A DNA stretch of 64,000 nucleotides from Nocardia farcinica (GCF_001182745.1 NZ_LN868938.1:2046001-2110000), one strand, 5' to 3'. Numbered from the stretch's first letter, positions 36,973 through 46,697 are shown. Notes: a model not told the origin generated them from the sequence alone. Program-made: numbers and translations.

Positions 36973-37431
36973 ATGAATCTCGATCGCTCGTACTGCACTC
37001 GCTCGCTCCTGATCGCCGGCGCACTGGTGGCGGGCACCGTCCTGGCCGGGTGTACCGACGACAACGACACCGACACCGGCAACGCCACCGAGACGGTGAC
37101 CATGGTGCCCACCACGACCGAGGGTGCTCAGACCACCACCGAATCGGAGACCGAAGCGGTGACACCGCAGGCCGCCCAGCAGCTGTGCGACATGATCCAG
37201 CCCGAACTGGACAACTGGCGCGGGCAGGGAGCCACGGTGGCGAAGGTGAGCTTCAACGGCACCGTGCAGAACTGGGCCGCACGCAACGACGGCCTCAACG
37301 ACGACGTGATCCGCGACCGCACCATCGTCGACACCGTCACCACGCAGACCTGCCCGGATGTGCGCCAGCAGGCGCTCGAGGTGCTCGAGGTGCCGGATCT
37401 GGCCTCGGCACTGGTCGGCTTCGGCGGATAA
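36973..37431 (+). CDS. Probable lipoprotein
   Basis: The 152-residue product has a lipoprotein signal: basic start, SLLIAGALVAGTVLAGC with lipobox LAGC at residues 24-27, then a flexible Thr/Glu-rich linker (about 30-65) and a helical domain with two cysteines (LCDMIQPEL and TQTCPDVRQQ) that could pair. It resembles many mycolata cell-envelope lipoproteins of unknown role. AGGAGAA precedes ATG 36973. Confidence 0.83.
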   Translation: MNLDRSYCTRSLLIAGALVAGTVLAGCTDDNDTDTGNATETVTMVPTTTEGAQTTTESETEAVTPQAAQQLCDMIQPELDNWRGQGATVAKVSFNGTVQNWAARNDGLNDDVIRDRTIVDTVTTQTCPDVRQQALEVLEVPDLASALVGFGG

Positions 37432-37534
37432 CACCCCGACCGGTCCCGCGGTGGGGGCCGTCGCCGACGGCACACGACGGCACGCGCGGCCCCCACGAAA
37501 CCGGCCCTCCCGAAACCGGCCCCGACGAACCGGC

Positions 37535-38629
37535 TCAGACGCGGGCGCCGTCCGTGGCCGACACCAGTTCCCGGCGATCCGACTCCGCGGTCTCCCCGGC
37601 CGTGGTGATCGCGGTCGGGATCTTCGGCAGCGCCTGCGGATGATGCTCGCGCAGCCAGCCGAGCAGTTCCTCGCGCACCGCGCAGCGCAACGTCCACGCG
37701 TCGTCGGCGTCGGCGGCCGTCATGGTCGCGCGCACGACGATGTTGGTCGGGGTGCTGTCGGTGACCACCAAGCCGCAGTCGCGGCCGTCCCAGTCCCTGC
37801 GCTGTCGCAGGTACTCGCGCAGATGCTCGCGCAGCAGCGGGATCGGGGTGCTGTGGTCCAGGTGCAGGTAGACCGTGCCGGTGATCTGTGAGCCGCCGCG
37901 CGACCAGTTCTCGTAGGGCTTGCTGTTGAAGTAGGAGACCGGCATGGTGAGCCGCCGGTCGTCCCAGATCCGCACGGTGAGGAAGGCCAGCGTGATCTCC
38001 TCGACCGTGCCCCACTCCCCCTCCACCACGACGGTGTCGCCGATCTTGACCGAATCGCCGAAGGCGATCTGCAGTCCGGCGATGAGGTTGCTCAACGTGG
38101 ACTGGGCGGCGACGCCCGCGATGATGCCGATCACGCCCGCGGAGGCCAGCAGCGAGGTCCCCAGTGCCCGCAGGCTCGGCACCAGCAGCAGGATCACCAC
38201 CGCGGCGGTGGTCACCGCGAGCAGGAACGTCACGATCCGCCGCACCAGGCCGAGCTGGGTGCGCAGCTGACGCACCTTGGCGATGTCGCGGGTGCGGTCG
38301 GCGTAGGCGCGCAACATGTTCTCCGCCGCCGCGTCGACGCCACGGACCACCAGCCAGGCCGCGGCCATGATCGCCGTGGTGGCCAGCAGATTGCGGATCA
38401 CCGCGTCCTGGCGCAGATTCAGTTCGGCCAGCGGATAGGTGCCGTGCAGGGCGACCGCGCCGAGGAACACCTGCAGCGGCAGATGGACGCGCCGCAGCAG
38501 GCCGGGGAGCGCGGTGCCGGGGCGTCTGCGCGCGCCGTAACAGAGCAGGCGATCGATGAGCAGTCCGAGGGTGACGGTGCCCGCGAGGGTCACCGCGAAG
38601 ACGATCAGGGGCCGTAGTACTTGCTCCAC
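37535..38629 (-). CDS. MscS-family mechanosensitive channel
   Basis: The 364-residue membrane protein has about four N-terminal hydrophobic helices. The pore helix and beta domain are typical of MscS: LLASAGVIGIIAGVAAQSTLSNLIAGLQIAF, GDSVKIGDTVVVEGEWGTVEEITL and NSKPYENWSR. GTG 38629 follows AAGGAG. Members open on membrane tension and release solutes in osmotic downshock. The C-terminal 100 residues are soluble. Confidence 0.9.
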   Translation of the reverse strand: MEQVLRPLIVFAVTLAGTVTLGLLIDRLLCYGARRRPGTALPGLLRRVHLPLQVFLGAVALHGTYPLAELNLRQDAVIRNLLATTAIMAAAWLVVRGVDAAAENMLRAYADRTRDIAKVRQLRTQLGLVRRIVTFLLAVTTAAVVILLLVPSLRALGTSLLASAGVIGIIAGVAAQSTLSNLIAGLQIAFGDSVKIGDTVVVEGEWGTVEEITLAFLTVRIWDDRRLTMPVSYFNSKPYENWSRGGSQITGTVYLHLDHSTPIPLLREHLREYLRQRRDWDGRDCGLVVTDSTPTNIVVRATMTAADADDAWTLRCAVREELLGWLREHHPQALPKIPTAITTAGETAESDRRELVSATDGARV

Positions 38630-38840
38630 CGGGTGGAACTCCTTGTCCGTCGTCGCCCGGCGCGCCGCGCGACCCGGAAGTCGTTCCCCGCGAAGATGGT
38701 TGTGCGGATGACGGGCGCGCCGAGGCTGTGTCGTTCGGCGGTCCTCGCAAGGACGTACCCGCCGGACGGCGGGTCACCACACCGTGCGGATGTGGCGAAT
38801 GCCACCCGGGCGTGTCCACGCCGTGATGGCGGCCGCGCGA

Positions 38841-40022
38841 CTAGCCTGCGTGCTCCCGGTAGCTGCGCGCCACCAGCGCCGCCCGCAGATAGCAGATGCC
38901 CCTGGCGTCGCCGGGGTCGTAGCCGGTGAGCCTGCCGATGCGGCGCAGGCGGTAGTCCAGTCCGTTGGTGTGCAGGTTCAGCATTCGGGCGGTGCGTTGC
39001 CGGTTCAGGCCGTTACCGATGTGGCAGCGCAAGGTTTCGAGCAGCTTCGGTTGCTCGTCGAGTGGGTCGAGCACGGTACCGAGGTAGTCCAAACCCGGTC
39101 CGGGGCGGGTGATCTGGTATTCGAGGGCCAGTTCCTCGAACCGGTACAGGGCCGGGCCCATGCGCAGCCGGTGCACCATGTCGAGCAGTTCGTGCGCGCG
39201 GTCGGCGGCGTCGGGGATCTCGTCGCGGGGCACGGTGACCGCGGTGGCGGTGAGCGGGCCACCCGCCGCCTGCGCGGCCGCGACCATCAGGCGTTCGAGG
39301 TTCGTCCGGTCGCTGACCGGCACCAGGACGGTTCCGCCGTCGCGGCCGAGCAGCGAGAGCACGTGGCGGCCGCGTTCGGCGAGTGCGATGCGCACCCGCT
39401 GGGCGAGCCGGCCGCTCTCGCGCGGCGCCTCGTCCTCGGCGGTGGCGAACGACACCGCCACCACCGCGTAGGTCTCGGCGACCTCGATGCCCGATTCGCG
39501 GACCAGGACGGGGTCGACCCGTCCGCCGAGCAGCGCGGCGGTCAACGTGTCGACAGCGCTGTGCTGCTGCGTGCCGACCGCACCCGCCTCCTCGAGGTAG
39601 CCCACCGACACGGCCACCGCGGCCTGCTCCAGCACCTCCCACAGCCGCCGGTCCACGCCGTCGCGGCCGGTGCCGTGCGCGGCCTCGACGGTCGCGAATT
39701 CCTTGTGCACGCAATCGAAGACGATGCGGTGCACGGTGCCCAGTGCGACGCCCTCGCGGGCGCAGGACGCCGCGGCCGCGGCCAGTCTGGCGGCCGCCGC
39801 CGCCACGTTCTCCTCGCCGAGGATGCCGACGGCCAAGTCGTGGCAGGCGCAGGACAGCGGCGCACCAGCACTGCCCGACGGTGCGCGCCCGGTGCCCGGC
39901 ATTCCCGACAAGTGACCGATCATTCTTCTCTCACTCGGCGCCGGATCCGCGCCGCGCCCGACACGGATCGGTGCACCGTCGGACACCGGACCGAGCCGGC
40001 GCCCCTGTGCGGCTGTGGTCAT
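38841..40022 (-). CDS. PucR-family transcriptional regulator
   Basis: The 393-residue protein has an Ala-rich N-terminal domain, a central GGDEF-like CdaR region (about 200-290) and the C-terminal PucR HTH (LLETLRCHIGNGLNRQRTARMLNLHTNGLDYRLRRIGRLTG, near residues 330-370). ATG 40022 is chosen since GGGGGTCGGTGG precedes it; ATG 40040 and ATG 39923 are other candidates. PucR proteins activate catabolic genes. It is divergent from the MceG-like gene across a 367-bp gap, so its target is unclear. Confidence 0.85.
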   Translation of the reverse strand: MTTAAQGRRLGPVSDGAPIRVGRGADPAPSERRMIGHLSGMPGTGRAPSGSAGAPLSCACHDLAVGILGEENVAAAAARLAAAAASCAREGVALGTVHRIVFDCVHKEFATVEAAHGTGRDGVDRRLWEVLEQAAVAVSVGYLEEAGAVGTQQHSAVDTLTAALLGGRVDPVLVRESGIEVAETYAVVAVSFATAEDEAPRESGRLAQRVRIALAERGRHVLSLLGRDGGTVLVPVSDRTNLERLMVAAAQAAGGPLTATAVTVPRDEIPDAADRAHELLDMVHRLRMGPALYRFEELALEYQITRPGPGLDYLGTVLDPLDEQPKLLETLRCHIGNGLNRQRTARMLNLHTNGLDYRLRRIGRLTGYDPGDARGICYLRAALVARSYREHAG

Positions 40023-40389
40023 CCACCGACCCCCATCCAAAACCGAAACCGAGAACGAATATCAACGTTACGCGACCTCATCCGGAGGTTCAACGGGCGG
40101 TGCACACCTCCGGGCGACTCGGCGGACCCACCGCAGGGCCCCGGATGCACCGGGCGCGTGCCGCGTGAATCCGCCCCGGACGCGGCCGCCCCGCCGATCC
40201 GCCGCCGTCTATCGAAGTGAACCTATATTCTTGTGCATGGAAAGGCCGCGCCGACAACCGCACCACCGCGGGTAGGTGACGGCGCACAATTCCGGAAACA
40301 CGGAAGATGCAGTAACTTGTCGTCCACAGGCCCTGGATGCGCGCGCGATGGCCGTCGTGGGGGGCTCACCGGAGAGCATGGAGGTTTGC
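40023..40389. other. Divergent intergenic region before the MceG-like gene
   Basis: The 367-bp gap contains a perfect inverted repeat, CCGGAGGT (40082-40089) and ACCTCCGG (40106-40113), and a TATATT -10-like hexamer at 40224-40229 without a good -35. A 12-codon frame starts at ATG 40237 and ends at 40275; it could be a leader peptide but nothing supports it further. Confidence 0.5.
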
Positions 40390-41412
40390 GTGGGCGTCGA
40401 GGTCAGGACCGAGGGTGTGACGAAGTCCTTCGGTTCGCAGCGTATTTGGCAGGATGTTTCGCTGACGCTGCCCGCCGGTGAGGTGAGCGCCCTGCTGGGT
40501 CCCTCGGGTACGGGTAAGTCGGTGTTTTTGAAGTCGTTGATCGGGTTGCTGCGGCCGGAGCGTGGGTCGATCTACATCGGTGACACCGATATCACGACGT
40601 GTTCGAACAAGGAGCTCTACGAGATCCGCAAGTTGTTCGGTGTGCTGTTCCAGGACGGTGCGCTGTTCGGGTCGATGAACTTGTTCGACAATGTGGCCTT
40701 CCCGTTGCGCGAGCACACCAAGAAGAGCGAGTCCGAGATCCGCAAGATCGTGATGGAGAAGCTCGAGCTGACCGGTCTGTTGGGTGCGGAGGGCAAGCTG
40801 CCGGGGGAGATCTCCGGTGGTATGCGCAAGCGGGCGGGGTTGGCGCGGGCGTTGGTGTTGGATCCGCAGATCATTCTGGTCGACGAGCCGGACTCGGGTC
40901 TGGATCCGGTGCGTACCTCGTATCTGTCGCAGTTGTTGATCGATATCAACGCCCAGATCGATGCGACGATCCTGATCGTGACCCACAACATCAATCTGGC
41001 GCGGACGGTGCCCGACAACATCGGGATGTTGTTCCGGCGTCAGTTGGTGATGTTCGGGCCGCGTGAGGTGTTGTTGACCTCGGAGGAGCCGGTGGTCAAG
41101 CAGTTCCTCAACGGTCGCATGATCGGTCCGATCGGTATGTCGGAGGAGAAGGACGAGGCGCAGATGGCCCGCGAGCAGGCCATGGTCGATGCCGGTCATC
41201 ATCACGGCGGTGCCGAGGAGGTCGAGGGCATCATCCCGCAGATGCGGGCGACGCCGGGCATGCCGGTGCGGCAGGCGGTGGAACGGCGGCGGGCGCGGGT
41301 GCGCGAGATCATGCACACCCTGCCACCGGCCGCCCAGGCCGCCATCCGCGAATCACTGAACGAAAACGACGACACCCAGGTACTGCCCGCCTATTCGGAC
41401 TCCCCCCGCTGA
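40390..41412 (+). CDS. mceG: MceG/Mkl-type ATPase of Mce lipid transporters
   Basis: The 340-residue ABC ATPase aligns closely with M. tuberculosis Mkl (Rv0655): Walker [11 protein letters not shown], signature EISGGMRKRAGLARAL, Walker B IILVDEPDSGLDP and the His loop IVTHNI. The C-terminal extension (about 255-340, MSEEKDEAQMAREQAMVDAG) is special to MceG. It powers Mce complexes that import lipids or sterols. GTG 40390 is chosen because GGAGG lies 5 bases before it and it matches the MGV start of Mkl; in-frame ATGs at 40348 and 40378 are upstream. No mce operon is in the window. Confidence 0.92.
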   Translation: MGVEVRTEGVTKSFGSQRIWQDVSLTLPAGEVSALLGPSGTGKSVFLKSLIGLLRPERGSIYIGDTDITTCSNKELYEIRKLFGVLFQDGALFGSMNLFDNVAFPLREHTKKSESEIRKIVMEKLELTGLLGAEGKLPGEISGGMRKRAGLARALVLDPQIILVDEPDSGLDPVRTSYLSQLLIDINAQIDATILIVTHNINLARTVPDNIGMLFRRQLVMFGPREVLLTSEEPVVKQFLNGRMIGPIGMSEEKDEAQMAREQAMVDAGHHHGGAEEVEGIIPQMRATPGMPVRQAVERRRARVREIMHTLPPAAQAAIRESLNENDDTQVLPAYSDSPR

Positions 41413-41419
41413 TCCCGGG

Positions 41420-42043
41420 TCAGTTCGCGGCGGCGCGCAGCGATGCCTCCAACTGCTGCAGTCCGCTGCGGATGCGGGTCTTCACCGTCGGCAACGGCAC
41501 GTCCAGGTGGGCGGCCACTTCCCGGTAGGTGCGCCCGCCGTAGTAGGCCAGCGCGATGGCCTCGCGTTGCACGGCGCTGAGGCCGCGCAGGTATCTTGCC
41601 ATCTCGAGGCGCTCCAGCCGCTGCACCGCGGCCTCGGCCACCACGTCGTAGGCGGCGCTGGAACTCGTTGCGCCGTAGGTCGATTCCCGGATTCCCGCCG
41701 CGGCTTCGGCCCGCACCCGGTCCACCGCCCTGCGGTGGGTCAGCATCATCAGCCACCCGACCGGGGAACAGAGGCGGCGATCGTAGCGGTCGGCGATCGA
41801 CCACACCTGGAGAAAGACCTCCTGGGTGGTCTCCTCGGCCGCCGCATGCCCCCGCAGCACCCGTAGTGCCGTCCGGAACACCCGGACATTGGTCGCCCGA
41901 TAGAACTGCGTGAACGCCTCCCGGTCACCGGCGGCGATCTGCGAGAGCAGTGCCGCCAGATCCGGCCCTTCCCCTAGCGGCCGCCCAGGCGCCCTCATGG
42001 CGACCGCTCCCGTATTGTTCTCAGGCTCACACTCGTCTGGCAT
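41420..42043 (-). CDS. sigK: ECF sigma factor, SigK-like
   Basis: The 207-residue sigma-70 family protein has region 2 (TQFYRATNVRVFRTALRVL, EETTQEVFLQVWSIADRYD, GWLMMLTHRRAVDRVR) and region 4 (LSAVQREAIALAYYGGRTYREVAAHLDVP, TVKTRIRSGLQQL). The pattern is close to mycobacterial SigK. ATG 42043 follows AGGAGT. Usual SigK genes have an anti-sigma RskA gene next door, but here the neighbours are MceG (convergent, 7 bp) and the TerD fusion, so the partner must lie elsewhere. Confidence 0.87.
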   Translation of the reverse strand: MPDECEPENNTGAVAMRAPGRPLGEGPDLAALLSQIAAGDREAFTQFYRATNVRVFRTALRVLRGHAAAEETTQEVFLQVWSIADRYDRRLCSPVGWLMMLTHRRAVDRVRAEAAAGIRESTYGATSSSAAYDVVAEAAVQRLERLEMARYLRGLSAVQREAIALAYYGGRTYREVAAHLDVPLPTVKTRIRSGLQQLEASLRAAAN

Positions 42044-42080
42044 GGTGTGGACTCCTGCCGAAATGTCTTTCCCGACCCGT

Positions 42081-42120
42081 CGCGCCGAACGGCGCGCCAC
42101 CAGCAATGCTCCAGCAATGC
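42081..42120. repeat. Hairpin and 11-bp-spaced direct repeats in the sigK leader
   Basis: CGCGCCG-AA-CGGCGCG (42081-42096) is a perfect 7-2-7 dyad. Next to it CAGCAATGC occurs twice (42101-42109 and 42112-42120), with a period of 11 bp, about one helical turn. Both lie 38-77 bp upstream of the sigK start and may be control sites. Confidence 0.4.
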
Positions 42121-42282
42121 CGCCGCCCCCGCTGCGAAAGTCCGAATTTCTCCGACAATTCGTGTTTAACCGGGAAATACCTCGACAAATCGGACCATAC
42201 GATCGAGCATGCTAGGTCCGAACCCGATACATCACCGTCCGCACCCGACAACCACACGATTGCCGGGTGCTCGGAGACAGCG

Positions 42283-44361
42283 TCAGTCCTCGGCGGGCAC
42301 CATGTCCGACTGCTTCGGCGCCGCGGGCACCCACCCCCGCAGCGGTTGTACGACCCCGCCGTAGAAGGCATCCATCGCTCCGGTGACGCTGGCGACGAAA
42401 CTGGCCGCGGTCCCCGACCGCCGACTGCCCATCGGAAAGGACTGCTCGAGGGAAAACGACACGATGGTGCCCGCCCGCCCCTCGGTCAGCACCTTCGGCG
42501 TCGCCCGCACCGTCGACAGGTGCTCGCACGCCTCGTTGCCCTTCTCCGAGAACACCGCCTCCACCTGGACCTCGCCCGGTGCGTCGGCGAGCTGACGCAG
42601 CAACCAGCTCAGCCGACGCCCCGACGTGCCCTCGTTCGGGGCATCCAGGGTGGTCCGGCAACGCACTCGGTTGGTGCGCAGGTCGGCGACCACGACCAGG
42701 TCGCCCGCCGTGTCGGGGATGCGCAGCACGGCCTCGAACACGCCCTCGGCGGCCAGCCGCTCCGCGACGGCGGCGTTGCGGGCAGCCGGATCCGTTCGGT
42801 ACTTGCGCGCCAGGACATGCTTGACCGTGACACCGAGTTCCGCCGTCATCCGCAGCGCCAGGTGACGCGAGAGCGAGGACCAGGTCTCGGCCACGGTGAG
42901 CGCCTTCTGGTCACCCGCGCGGAGGGTGCCCGCCAGCACCCCGTCGCGCACCGCGACCCAGTGCCTGCCCATGTCGACGAACTCGGCGGCACCGGAACGG
43001 GGATGGTCCAGGTAACGCAGGAACTCCGCGAGGATCCATGCCTGCAATTCGTTGTCGATGCCGCCGTGGGCGACCAGCATGCGTGCCTCGTGCGCCACCT
43101 CCGACCACGACAGGTGCCGCAGCGCGACCTTGGCCAGCTTGCGGCGGTCGACGTCGACCGGCAGTTCGCCCGGTCCCGCGGGCACGTCGTTGGACAGGCT
43201 CACCACGACGTCGTACTTCTTGCGGCGCGCCACATCGAGGTAATTCTCGAGCTGTTCGCGGCGCAGCCTGCCGTTGCCGGTCTTGACCTCGAGCAATCCC
43301 GTCCACACCCGGCCACCGCGCACCACCTTCAGCACCGCGTCGGGCACCACCTTGGACTCGCCACGCTCGTAGGGCACCTCCACATAACCCTCGAACACCC
43401 CTGCGGGCGCACCCATTCGCGCGCAGATGGCCCGCGCGAACGGCTTGACGGCCTGCATGGCCGAGATCAGTGCGGAGGTCGCGCGGCGCTCCTGCTCCTC
43501 CCCCGCGCCGACGCCGACCACGGAGAACAACCGGGCGGGCTGCCAGCCGTCGTGCTCGGCGAGGGTGAACTCGAGCGGCTTCACCTTCTTGGGCGCTCGC
43601 TTGGTGGTCCGCACCCCGCGACGGGCCGCCGCCGGGCGCTGAGCCGGCTCCGGTACCGAAACGGCATCGACCGAACGCGGGCCGGCGTCCTCGGCCGGCG
43701 GTTCGACCGACCGCCGAGCATCCGATTCCTGCCGAGGGGTGTCCTGCGGCTCCCGCGCGCCCGAGGCGGGTTCCGCGGGCGACGTCTCGATGCTGCCGTC
43801 CGGGCCCTCGGGAGCCTCGGCGCGCTCGCCGTCGTCGTCGATCGCGACGCCGAAATCCGTGGCCAACCCGGCCAATCCGCTGTCCCAGCCCTGGCCCACG
43901 GCGCGCACCTTCCAGATTCCGTGGCGCCGGTACACCTCTCCGAACACGAACGCCGATTCGGTGGTGGCGTCGGCGGTCACGTACTCGGCCAGCGACATCC
44001 CGGCGGCGTCCACCACACGCAAGGCCAGCTTCCCCAAGTCCCCGAAGGTTCCGGCACCGACACTGCCGACCAGCGCGATGCGGTGCACCCGCTCGCTCAC
44101 CGCAGACAGGTCCAGCGCGATTCTCGCCTGCGCGCCCTCTTCGGTCGTGCTGGCCCCGAGGAAGCACACCGAGCCGTCGGGCGACTCCGGCTGGTTGTAG
44201 AACACGAAATCGGCGTCGTCACCGACCTTCCCGTCCGCCCCGAGCAGCAACGCCGACGCGTCCACCTCCACCTCGGATTCGCTCCAGCCGAGCACGACAT
44301 CGACTCGTTCCACATCGTCCGGCAGCGGCACGTTCTCGCCTTTGGACAGCATCGGAGACAT
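42283..44361 (-). CDS. TerD-domain protein fused to a PD-(D/E)XK-like nuclease domain
   Basis: The 692-residue protein starts with a TerD domain (1-172) with Ca-binding LLGADGKVGDDADFVFYNQ and GDLGKLALRVVD, and a WKVRAVGQGWDSGL end. A disordered Pro/Glu linker covers 175-260. Residues about 265-400 include D341 (VVPDAVLKVV), E358-V-K360 (GLLEVKTG) and Q370 (LRREQLENYL), the arrangement of a PD-(D/E)XK nuclease. About 280 further residues of unknown type follow. ATG 44361 follows GAAGGG. TerD proteins respond to chemical stress and phage; the nuclease role is inference. Confidence 0.82.
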   Translation of the reverse strand: MSPMLSKGENVPLPDDVERVDVVLGWSESEVEVDASALLLGADGKVGDDADFVFYNQPESPDGSVCFLGASTTEEGAQARIALDLSAVSERVHRIALVGSVGAGTFGDLGKLALRVVDAAGMSLAEYVTADATTESAFVFGEVYRRHGIWKVRAVGQGWDSGLAGLATDFGVAIDDDGERAEAPEGPDGSIETSPAEPASGAREPQDTPRQESDARRSVEPPAEDAGPRSVDAVSVPEPAQRPAAARRGVRTTKRAPKKVKPLEFTLAEHDGWQPARLFSVVGVGAGEEQERRATSALISAMQAVKPFARAICARMGAPAGVFEGYVEVPYERGESKVVPDAVLKVVRGGRVWTGLLEVKTGNGRLRREQLENYLDVARRKKYDVVVSLSNDVPAGPGELPVDVDRRKLAKVALRHLSWSEVAHEARMLVAHGGIDNELQAWILAEFLRYLDHPRSGAAEFVDMGRHWVAVRDGVLAGTLRAGDQKALTVAETWSSLSRHLALRMTAELGVTVKHVLARKYRTDPAARNAAVAERLAAEGVFEAVLRIPDTAGDLVVVADLRTNRVRCRTTLDAPNEGTSGRRLSWLLRQLADAPGEVQVEAVFSEKGNEACEHLSTVRATPKVLTEGRAGTIVSFSLEQSFPMGSRRSGTAASFVASVTGAMDAFYGGVVQPLRGWVPAAPKQSDMVPAED

Positions 44362-44557
44362 CACGTTCACCCTTCGACGATCGGTTGGTCCTGCCCCACG
44401 GGGCCAGGTCCACTCCGACGCGCCCCCTGAAAGTCGCTCACGTTCGGAGTCGACGCAGTCGCTATCGGCCGGAAGTACCGCGGTGTTACGTGGCTCACAG
44501 GAGGCTCGTCTCACATCGGCGCGGCCGGGGTGGGTGGGGGCGGCTTAGAGTCGGGGG

Positions 44558-46597
44558 ATGAATCCGTTCTTCGAACGCAGTGCGCTGCCCTACGAGTTGC
44601 CGCCGTTCGCGCGGATACGGGAGGAGCATTTCCTACCCGCGTTCGAGCGGGGGATGCGCGAGCAGTTGGCGGAGGTGGCGGCGATCGCAGGGGACGCGCA
44701 GGCGCCGACGTTCGCGAACACGGTGGTGGCCCTGGAGCGCTCGGGGGCGGTGTTGCGGCGGGTACGCGCGGTGTTCTTCGCGCTGGTCTCGGCGGATTCG
44801 ACGCCGGGGATCCAGGCGATCGAGGCGGAGGTCTCGCCGCGGCTGGCCGCGCATCACGACGCGATCCACCTGAACGCGGAGTTGTTCGCCCGGATCGACG
44901 CGCTGTACGAGCGGCGCGCGGAGCTGGGATTGGACGCGCAGGATCTGCGGCTGCTCGAGCAGTACCACCTGGAGTTCGTGCGGGCCGGTGCGCGACTGGA
45001 CGCGGCGGGACAGGCCCGGCTGCGTGAGCTGAACGCCGAATTGGCCGCCGCCGCCACCCGTTTCGGCCAGAACCTGCTGGCGGCGACGAACGCGGGGACG
45101 GTGCTGGTCGAGCACGAGCGGGAGCTGGCCGGGCTGGCGCCCGCGGCGGTGGCGGCGGCCGCCGAGCAGGCACGGGCCCTCGGCCACGAGGGCTGGGCGT
45201 TGCGGCTGCAGAACGTCTCCAACCAACCGGTGCTCGCGGAGCTGAGCGATCGGGAGCTGCGCCGCCGGGTGCTCGACGCCTCGCTGGATCGCGGTTTCGG
45301 CACCGACCCCGACAACGCCGCGACGGCCGTGCGGATCGCCGCCCTGCGCGCCGAGCGGGCCGCGCTGCTCGGCTTCCCCGATCACGCGGGGTACGTGGTG
45401 GCCGACCAGACGGCGGGCACCGCCGAGGCGGTCGAGGAGATGTTCGCGCGGCTGGTCCCGCCGGCGGTGGCCAATGCCGAGCGCGAGGCCGCCGAACTGG
45501 CCGCGGCGATGCGTGCCGCGGGCGCGGGCGACGAGCTGCGGGCCTGGGACTGGCTGTACTGGTCGGAGCGGGTGCGCGCCGAACGGTTCGCGGTGGACGG
45601 TGCGGCGCTGCGGCCGTACCTCGAGTTGGAGCGGGTGCTGTGGGACGGGGTCTTCCACGCGGCCGAGCGGGTCTACGGCATCACCGTCCGCGAACGCGCG
45701 GACTTGACCGGCTATCACCCGGACGTGCGGGTCTTCGAGGTGTTCGACGCCGACGGCAGCCCGCTCGGCCTGTTCCTCGGTGACTACTTCGCGCGCCCGT
45801 CCAAGCGCGGCGGGGCGTGGATGACGGCGCTGGTGGATCAGTCCACGCTGCTGGGCACCCGCCCGGTCGTGACGAACGTGCTCAACATCGCCCGACCGCC
45901 CGAGGGCGAGCCCGTGCTGTTGACCTGGGACAACGTGCGCACCCTCTTCCACGAGTTCGGCCACGCCCTGCACGGGCTGTGCTCCGACGTGCGCTACCCG
46001 TATTTCTCGGGCACAGCGGTGCCGCGCGACTTCGTCGAATTCCCGTCGCAGGTCAACGAGATGTGGATGGACCACCCGGAGATCCTGGCGCGCTACGCCC
46101 GCCACGTCGAGACCGGTGCGCCGATGCCGGCGGAGTTGGTCGAACGCCTGCGCGAGGCGGCGCGCTTCGGCGAAGGGTTCCGCACCGTGGAGTACCTGGC
46201 GGCCGCGCAGCTGGACTGGGCCTGGCATCGGGTCGCCGACCCGGCCGCGCTCGACGGCGTGGACGCCGCCGCTTTCGAGGAGCAGGCGCTGCGCAAGGCG
46301 GGGCTGGCGCTGTCGGCCGTCCCGCCCCGCTATCGCACCGCCTACTTCGCGCACATCTTCTCCGGCGGGTACGCGGCGGGCTACTACTCCTACATCTGGA
46401 GCGAGGTGCTCGACGCCGACACGGTCGAATGGTTCACCGACGGCGCGGCGCCGATCCGGGACAAGGGCGAGATCTTCCGGCGCACGCTGCTCGCACGCGG
46501 CGGCTCGGTCGACCCGATGGCGGCGTTCGCGCAGGTCCGGGGGCGCGAGCCGGACATCGGGCCGCTGCTGGCCCGGCGCGGCCTGAGCCGGACGTGA
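44558..46597 (+). CDS. M3-family oligopeptidase (dipeptidyl carboxypeptidase / PrlC-like)
   Basis: The 679-residue protein is a full-length M3A peptidase with the zinc site H465-E466-F-G-H469 in TLFHEFGHALHGL, and the third ligand Glu downstream in VEFPSQVNEMW. The N-terminal part (PPFARIREEHFLPAFERGM) and C-terminal YYSYIWSEVLDADTVEWF are typical of Dcp/OpdA. It degrades short peptides in the cytoplasm. The start is ATG 44558. A monocistronic gene, divergent from the TerD fusion. Confidence 0.93.
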   Translation: MNPFFERSALPYELPPFARIREEHFLPAFERGMREQLAEVAAIAGDAQAPTFANTVVALERSGAVLRRVRAVFFALVSADSTPGIQAIEAEVSPRLAAHHDAIHLNAELFARIDALYERRAELGLDAQDLRLLEQYHLEFVRAGARLDAAGQARLRELNAELAAAATRFGQNLLAATNAGTVLVEHERELAGLAPAAVAAAAEQARALGHEGWALRLQNVSNQPVLAELSDRELRRRVLDASLDRGFGTDPDNAATAVRIAALRAERAALLGFPDHAGYVVADQTAGTAEAVEEMFARLVPPAVANAEREAAELAAAMRAAGAGDELRAWDWLYWSERVRAERFAVDGAALRPYLELERVLWDGVFHAAERVYGITVRERADLTGYHPDVRVFEVFDADGSPLGLFLGDYFARPSKRGGAWMTALVDQSTLLGTRPVVTNVLNIARPPEGEPVLLTWDNVRTLFHEFGHALHGLCSDVRYPYFSGTAVPRDFVEFPSQVNEMWMDHPEILARYARHVETGAPMPAELVERLREAARFGEGFRTVEYLAAAQLDWAWHRVADPAALDGVDAAAFEEQALRKAGLALSAVPPRYRTAYFAHIFSGGYAAGYYSYIWSEVLDADTVEWFTDGAAPIRDKGEIFRRTLLARGGSVDPMAAFAQVRGREPDIGPLLARRGLSRT

Positions 46598-46697
46598 CGG
46601 TTGTCTCAGAAATAGCTGCGTGCCGATTCTCCGGCCGCCGGTGTCCCCAGAACAGGGGCGTCACCCGAGGCGCACCCGTGACTGCGCGGAGGATGCC

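Noticed and set aside
40237..40275. 12-codon frame before the MceG-like gene
   Set aside because: Could be a leader peptide but there is no ribosome site or codon pattern to support it.
41950..44430. 826-codon frame opposite the TerD fusion
   Set aside because: Antisense shadow; the opposite strand carries the TerD motifs.
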